Origin: Tubulanus polymorphus
Taxonomy: Eukaryota; Nemertea; Palaeonemertea; Tubulaniformes; Tubulanidae
DNA: 64,000 bases
Direction: 5' to 3'
Assembly (NCBI RefSeq): GCF_964204645.1
Contig: NC_134027.1
Coordinates: 18,526,485-18,590,484 of the forward strand
The notes below the pieces were generated by a model. That model did not search any database and had not been told where the DNA came from. It saw only the letters and a program-made list of their open reading frames with translations. Position 1 is the first letter of the stretch, and every line of letters starts with the position of its first letter. Below, piece by piece: positions 57,307-64,000 of the stretch. A program made the translations under genes and the position numbers.

Positions 57307-58131
57307 CGAGTGAAATGAGCCCGCGGCTTTAACTGAATTATTAGTTATCTTATAGAATTGGAAAAAATTCTGGGCGTTTCTTCCGTACGTAACCTATATA
57401 AGATATTGAACCACTTTGAGGAACGACTGTTAAACAAATCTTAGGTTGAAAGCATTATAATCAAGCTTATTTAATTACAAGTTTATAATATTTGTTTTGT
57501 TCTGTAATCTGCATACACTGTGCCATCTATCGGAATATAAAGATATGTAATCCACAGTTTGGTATCGAACGTTTCTTTATCCAAAGTTCATTTCAGAGTA
57601 CTGTACATGCCATATTCGAGTAAATAGATCAGTATTTCATATTGGATATTACTCATAATCAGCAATAAAAGTTTACTTCAAGCTTTCATGTCAGCCTAGT
57701 TTGTTTTCATTCTACAGAGATCGCAGTCCAAATTACATATTATATGATAGTAATAATTTGATTTTGCAAACTGGGTCAGAAATCATACATACATACGTAC
57801 AAGACCTCTGTATAATATCACTTCTATTGTTTGTGTGACAATCACTGAAATCGAAGGTAAGTGATATTCAGTCTTTAGCTGTTCCATCAATTCATAACCA
57901 ACATATCATTCAAAACATCGTTGTCAAGTATGATGAAGATATGAAATTAAATTGCTAAGTCGCGGTGCAACCACTTACGCAAAAGGCCACTTATCGTAGG
58001 ACGCGTGATTGGATACGAGTCAAAATTCCCATGGAAATTTTTTAAAAAAGTATCATGATTATTGTAGTTTCTCAATCAAAATAAACTGTTCGATCCACTA
58101 GTTTATATTGTATATTTTCTAGATTTAAGAA
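57307..58131. other. Intergenic
   Basis: Downstream region of gene A with a likely AATAAA at about 57664. Nothing else recognised. Confidence 0.45.
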
Positions 58132-59936
58132 ATGCCGACAATACAGAAGAAGCTGTTGACAAGCACACCCTCTGCGATGAATTTCACTAATATAACTAAT
58201 AGTACAGATGGTTTACCAAATTGGTATCATATATATGGATTAGTGGAGAATTGTCGGTCTGATTGGCCCGTGGGATTATGTGTTTGTTTTAATCTATGTG
58301 GTTTAACCAGTACGGCTATTTGGTTCTTGGTGATTTTGCCACAACTCTACAAAAACTATAGACACAAATCGGTGGCAGGTTTGAGTTTAGCCTGGGCCAC
58401 GATGGATGTCACCGCCAGTTTACTGAATATGTGCTTTGTATACGGATCTGGTAGGGACCCTTTGCCCCTTTATATAAAGATCCAGGCGGTATATCTGCCA
58501 GTCCTGGGTTTGATATTACTTACGCAGTTTTATAGATACAGCAACAAGGAGCATTACAAATTTAAATGGAAACTGGTGTACACTGTATCGTGTTTGTTCG
58601 TTTGGATTGGAATTCTGGTACTAGATAGTTGTTTAGATGTCTACCGACAATTTCAATGGGTTGCTATAATACTGTGGTCCACAGAACTTTTTCCACAGGT
58701 ACGTTTTAGTGATGGAAAAATTCAGTAAATCTTATGAAAACATTATACAAGTTTATAACGAGCCTTTGGTTAACACGGACATGTTTGGACATTTCCGCAA
58801 GCGTTCTTCTATAGCGTTTATCGCTATATAATGCTTATCGCATAGTTAATAAATCGAGAAAGTGTCATAGGCCTATGTCTGTTTGATCCGATATGAATGA
58901 AATAAAATCACTGTACGTATTATAGACGTTTTATCATAGGGCGAACTTTAGATTTTATTTATGGTCATTGAAAAAAATTGAGCTGAGATTTTGATTATTC
59001 CAGACCTAGCCATGTTAAATCTGGATAAAGTTCACAAAACTAGAAATAGATATTCATTCACACAGTTCACATACAAAGTAGAACAGCCTATAGTTAATAC
59101 ATGTATCTATATTAAAAGACGCAATAGATATTATGTACGTGTATATGCGATCGTGTTCACTTATAAAAAATGCGTCTTCCCTTTATTTTCACACGTTACA
59201 TGAAAGATATTTTAACTTGTTTTTGCAGATAATTCTTAACATTATTCGGAAGTCGACGAGCGGTCAGTCTACTGTATCCGTATCACTGGCAGTCGCTGGG
59301 CGCAGTACTGATTTCTTGTCCGCATACGGATTGCTAATGCCAATACAGTACGTATCTATGACGTATTTTACGTGTTCGCTAGTCTATATAAACGCCGCTC
59401 AGGTTGTTTGGTTTTGGCGAAATGGTGAGGGAATCATAAATACCCATCATTTAGCTGATGTAGATCTACGAGAGTTATCGCGGGACCGCACCGAAAGTAA
59501 TATATCGACCGTATCCGTCGAGTTGTCCGACCCTGATGAAAGGACCGATCGGTCCGGTAGTCAGATATCGCAAGATTCTGGTAATGCATTAAACCCTGAT
59601 CAAATGGAAAATGTTGAAATCGATGGAACTTTTACGGGTAATTTTAACGCTTTGCGCACAATATCCATTGCAGCTGACGAAGACGAAGTTGTAATTTTCG
59701 ATGCTCCCGTCTCCTCGCGTCCTGGTGTCAGGTTCCTTCTCAAAATGAACTATAAACGGACGACTTTATTGAGTTTGATATTTATTGCTTTAACTTTGTT
59801 TTCAGTCGGATTTGTTTGGTGCTCCGCATCATTCTTAGCCTTGATAGCTCCATTAATCATAATACTGATAATAACATGCGCAGTTTTTATCATCAACAGA
59901 CTGCCTAAAACTATTACTTATAAAATTTTCAAATAA
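58132..59936 (+). CDS. PQ-loop repeat membrane protein (SLC66/MtN3-related)
   Basis: Two exons, 58132-58698 and 59229-59936, joined at CAG|GTACG and TTTGCAG|ATA in phase 0, giving 424 residues. The first PQ loop is LPQLYKNYRHKSVAGLS with P70-Q71. The second PQ dipeptide ends exon 1 (FPQ) and continues in exon 2 (IILNIIRKSTSGQSTVS), so the intron splits it. Hydrophobic helices surround both loops, giving about seven in the core. A cytosolic or luminal Ser/Asp-rich linker follows, then two further C-terminal helices (LLSLIFIALTLFSVGFVW; FLALIAPLIIILIITCAVFII in part). PQ-loop proteins act as lysosomal amino-acid exporters or related carriers. The substrate here is unknown. The extra C-terminal helix pair after the linker is unusual for short family members. 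AATAAA near 60071 is a likely poly(A) signal. Confidence 0.85.
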
Positions 59937-60071
59937 TTCATACTCTTTTGCACCGATTCTACCTTACATAACGTATACTTCCATCTGTTGAATTCATTCC
60001 AGAAAAGTATGTTACGCAGATTTCAATTTCAAGTTCATTTTATATATGTTTGTAAAATTTAGATTCATGTA

Positions 60072-60722
60072 AATAAATTGTATTTTAAGTTGGGTATATG
60101 TACTCAATATATGGCAAATTGGAAGATAACATTGACTAAAATGATGTTTTATCTTAGAAAAAGTAACTTGTTTCATGTTATATACCGAACAGCATCATTT
60201 AACTTTCTGAGAAAACAGCAAGTTTCTCCCCACGCAATACATGGATTACGATAACACAAGAGTAGGCGGGATTCAAGATACTACAAAAAGCAGTTGTCGC
60301 TAGGAGACCTTGTCACTCTCAAGAGTAGTACATTTACATCTATTCATCCATACTTATATATTTTACTGTTTTTCCCGTTGACTGGAAATTACTAGAGGCA
60401 TTATCTGAATTTCTTAGCAGTTTTAAGTTTTAATCATATAATATAAAAAATATAATTAATGGTATCATTTACAAGAACAAATATATAATCAATTAAAATT
60501 GCGTGAAAATGAAAATACAATCTGACAAGAATGACAAGATAAGCGCAGCGAGCAAAAATTCGTAAACATTTCGGTTAGTATATAAAATATAACATCAGTT
60601 AAAAACAATACACGATAAGTAGGTAGATTGAACACGTAAAGGAGGCCCGAATTTCACCGCCAAATCGATGATGTAATAACCTTTACGCATGGCTGCTCAC
60701 TGAAACTAATTACGCTGTAAGC
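60072..60722. other. 3' intergenic region between convergent genes
   Basis: Separates the ends of the PQ-loop and aquaporin genes. No feature recognised beyond their probable 3' untranslated regions. Confidence 0.45.
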
Positions 60723-63700
60723 TTAAACCGATGACGTTTTGTCTTCGACAACTTCGATATCTAGAGTATTTGATGGAAGTATCGTATTATGATCGTTGAG
60801 AGGTGGTGCGGCGGATACAGTAGCTGTTGCAGGCTGGGAGGAGGCCGATTGGCTAGCTAATAAGTAACCTTTGGCTCGTGAAAATGTAGCATCTCCTGAG
60901 AATACATACTCGTACAATATGGCAGCGATAGCCCCTCCCAGCAGCGGTCCAATCCAATAAACCTAAAAGTACAACAACAGTCAGTTACAATCCTTTCCAT
61001 TCTAATTTTCACAAGACCTGAGCTCATTGAGCTTAGCGACAGGGCCAGTATTTAACAAATATCTTATTATCCTCGTCTCATTTGGACTTTTTAATAGACG
61101 ATTCGGATTTTCCTAGCTGATCAAAGCTGCCATTTTCTACTTTCCTCAAACGACATTAATCTAAAAACGAAACAATTACTTTATGGCGATATATATCGCT
61201 AATTGGTTGTTTATCACCGGATGTGTGCTAAGGAACACCATTTTAATCCCCGTTTGGTATCAAATAAAATATAACCCTGACGGAAGTTGCCTCGGTCCCC
61301 AGTGCGCTGACCATTCCACATCACTAGCCAATCTCCTTTTACAGAAACTAATGTTTATATGAGGCGAGGAGCGAGCGTGTCCAGTCTCCATAGATCCGAA
61401 CAACGCACTCCCTCACTGTATAGCCGCGATCACACGAGCATTTTTGGCCCGAACAACTGTTCACACGGGTGCCAAATGGGCCCGAGCCTCTTTGGCCCGG
61501 GCCAAATTTGGCCTGACCAAAAACGTCGGACCAGGCACGAGCCTAATTTTAGCACCAGACAAATGATTGCGTTTGAATTGCAACTGGTACCGGAAATGAA
61601 CCACTTCGCTTTGTTTGAGCATTGTTATGTTGAGTATCGAGTGAATGGTTTGCGTGTGAACGCGCTCTCTAATTAGGCACGGGCCAAATTTGGCCCGAGC
61701 CTGATCGGTGCCAATTTGGCCCGGGCCAAATCTTCTCCGTGTGATCGCGGCTAATGTCACGCATTTTATAATTAATTCATTTTCATCGGCTCGGTTTTGA
61801 GCCGCTCTGGTTATCTCGCACTCAACCAACTATTGAAAATTGATCTTCCCTCAATTATACAATAAAAGGATTCCCCATCTTTATAAATGCGACACCTGAA
61901 CACCCCCAAAGTGAAAGGATGACTGTAATGCCCACTCAACCTCCTACATATTACTCAATCTCAGATTACCTTACACGGTAGGTACCAGTACCTCTCAGAC
62001 TAATATCTCAAGATTAATCCTCAGATCATCCAGTCTTGTTTTTACCTCATTTCAATATATATTATTCCGTGTTTCGGTAGAACGAAGATGCAGAGAAAGG
62101 GGTTGAAAACATCTCTCATCCAGTATTCGCAAACAAAAAAAAAATGCAAGTATTGAAATGATAAGAGCAAAAATGGAAAATAAACCCATGACTGTAAAAC
62201 TCACACTTCCATGGATTGTCACAGTAGATTTTTTAACCAATGCGGATGGGTGGCTGAGCAACCGTGTTTTGAATTCTCATTTGCAAAGAATACAGATTAG
62301 TTTCAGTAATGAGGTTAACACAGAGCTGATTCGAATAGAAATATACGATTTAATGTTGCAATCATATGATACGTAAACGTGAAATATCTATTCATAGATC
62401 CGATAAATCTGGAAAGCAGCAGTTACATGAGGTAATAATCTATTCATTCCAACTTACCCTCTTAAAATACACCTGATAAAATAGCTATATTCTATATGCA
62501 AAGGATTATTTATCCTTTGGATATTGAATACGTACACGATTCATATTCTTATTTGTTTTATTGTTTTTCACAAAAAATCCAATATTCAGCAATGGGCTTT
62601 TATGAAAATAGAGGCATATTTATGATGAATTTGAAACAGACTTTCTTACCAAGCCCAAAATAAGATAAAAAGACGGCCTTGTCAAATATCTACATAAAAG
62701 ATCCTAAATCCGATCTATGATTTTCATTTCTGTAACAAACACATCTACCTATTTGACTGTCATTTTGAAATGTTAAGTTTTTTTTATGTCTTAAGGGCAA
62801 AATGATATTCTCCAAGAAGGTCGTCACGAAAGTGCACTAGACGTAACAGGTTTGAATTCAGTTTTTAGATAAAATGCGCTTGGAAGAGTGTTAATTTCAA
62901 TGGAAGCGTCCTGGGGACATCGAAAAAAATTTTGAATAAAGATTCCTATTTTCGAATATTTCTTTCTTTTTGCACCATCATGACATTGCCCAGAAGGTCG
63001 ACTCTAGTAGTTCTGAATCGCGTTGACCTTTCAGGTCTTTCAATTTTCGGTTAGGCTAAACAAAAATGAAACCTTGTTTCTCCGCAGCGGCCGGGTCATT
63101 TTTGTAAAATATGATAAAATTTGTAAACAGTTCATTTCTATAGCGACCGAGTCTGTTATGGTAAAATTGATCACGATTTAAAAAAAAGTAATGTATAGGG
63201 TAGATAGGCGGCCGGCCGGATCAACTTTTAAGCTCAGCAGAGCGGAGAAACAAGGTATCATTTTTTTCAGCCTTAAAAAAAGCTGCCAACTTAGAACAAT
63301 AAACAATAAGTTCAGATTCTGAAAAATAGTTCCATTCGTCACATGTGATTTTGAGTTGAAAATGCGAGACGAGCGATTAGCATGCATGTGGTGCCGGCGG
63401 CCTAGCGACTCAATGTGGAAAAAATTTCTAAAATTGAAAAAGAAATATTTGAAAATAGGATTCTTCATTCAAAACAATGATTTCTTTCACATATAAGATT
63501 TTTCTGATGGTTATGGGGAAGCCAATAACAGGATTTAGGATTAGACCAATCATTGTTTCGACAAAATGCTAACATTTTGAGTAGGAAAGAAATATAAATA
63601 ACCATCTGCTCACAATCGCCAACATTTAATCACGTGACTATCGTAATTAGAATAATTTCGAATTACAGCGAATTTATATTTGAATATTTATCACTATGTG

Positions 63701-63910
63701 TATTGGCTGCATTATCAACCCTCGAGGGACACCCCGCAACCCATTAGAGTATAATACAGATTCACATTGAAAACCATCACGCTATATTACCATTTACATC
63801 GCCATTATTCAAAATGTTACAAAACTTACCCAATGGTTACTCCAGAACCCAGTCACTACAGCTGGTCCAAAACTTCTAGCGGGATTCATACCAGATCCAG
63901 TGAAGTTTAC
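60723..63910 (-). CDS. Aquaporin, last two exons (gene continues past the right edge)
   Basis: Exon 63830-63910 encodes 27 residues with the second signature [18 protein letters not shown], the NPA box lining the water pore and its downstream Arg. It joins at phase 0 to exon 60723-60962 ([21 protein letters not shown], in part), the start of transmembrane helix 6, followed by an Ala/Ser-rich cytosolic tail ending SSV. SSV could be a PDZ-type terminus. Together these identify a classical aquaporin of the AQP1/4-like class rather than an aquaglyceroporin, as the Arg is followed by SFGPA without the usual D. The N-terminal half, including the first NPA, lies beyond the window. The 2.9-kb intron holds a MITE at 61421. 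Confidence 0.92.
61421..61753 (-). mobile_element. TA-flanked MITE, copy 2, in the aquaporin intron
   Basis: Same family as 36315-36590 in reverse orientation: TAGCCGCGATCACACG at one end and its complement at 61738-61753, with internal TTTGGCCCGGGCCAAA. Somewhat longer, owing to an insertion near the left end. Confidence 0.75.
63060..63275. repeat. Inverted repeat with CCTTGTTTCTCCGC ends
   Basis: AAACCTTGTTTCTCCGC at 63071 and GCGGAGAAACAAGGTAT at 63243 face each other across about 150 bp. The same motif occurs at 6803, so it is a dispersed MITE-like family inside the aquaporin intron. Confidence 0.55.
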
Positions 63911-64000
63911 CTGAATAAGAAACAAATCTTCTTTGTAACATGATCAGGTTGTAGATAGTTGAGACTATTTTCAGTGTGGGTATATAGTTGTTTCACTCAA

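Noticed and set aside
59133-59228. Upstream extension of the second PQ-loop exon
   Set aside because: The frame is open there, but TTTTGCAG at 59228 gives a clean phase-0 acceptor that restores the second PQ loop.

Overview
This is animal nuclear DNA, not bacterial. Host genes are split by GT-AG introns, most of the window is intergenic repeat, and CCCTAA telomere-type repeats occur. A marine invertebrate, probably lophotrochozoan, fits best, but this is inference and no species can be named. The most striking resident is a complete Polinton/Maverick, a large self-synthesising transposon related to adintoviruses, at 16660-34610. It is 17,951 bp, has ~0.89 kb terminal inverted repeats (TIRs) and is bounded by the 6-bp target duplication GGTGTC.

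Layout. 1-8.5 kb: a hAT-like MITE, a three-exon apple/C-type-lectin gene (1543-2578) and a decayed LINE. 8.5-15.4 kb: a nest of repeats, namely three copies of a GC-rich family carrying a Pol III B-box-like motif, a foldback element whose inverted arms are tandem arrays, and a duplicated AT-rich block. 15.4-16.66 kb: a LINE fragment, then a reversed copy of the Polinton tip plus its host flank. 16.66-34.61 kb: the Polinton. 34.6-37 kb: nested MITEs. 37.1-48.4 kb: a minus-strand micro-exon gene for a predicted secreted protein, with a LINE (42.1-44.7 kb) in its probable first intron. 51.3-57.3 kb: a second micro-exon secreted-protein gene on the plus strand. 58.1-59.9 kb: a two-exon PQ-loop membrane protein. 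60.7 kb to the right edge: the 3' exons of an aquaporin on the minus strand.

The Polinton carries, left to right on the plus strand, a TIR-borne zinc-finger copy, an HNH endonuclease, an unknown protein, a small membrane protein, a retroviral-type integrase with chromodomain, and an A32-like packaging ATPase. After a convergent intergenic region with two hairpins come, on the minus strand, a zinc-finger protein, the double-jelly-roll major capsid protein, membrane and coiled-coil proteins, small conserved proteins, the minor (penton) capsid protein, a small possible OB-fold protein, protein-primed DNA polymerase B and the second TIR-borne zinc finger. Replication, packaging, capsid and integration functions are all represented, but no adenovirus-type cysteine protease was found. 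Integrase, polymerase, penton and several structural genes carry frameshifts or stops, so this copy looks recent but disabled, unless some of the one-base A-run shifts are sequencing errors.

The less expected discovery is the pair of micro-exon genes. Each encodes a signal peptide followed by many small exons, all joined in phase 1 and mostly 36-108 nt, rich in acidic residues and dibasic (KR/KK/RR) sites. Family, function and expression are unknown.
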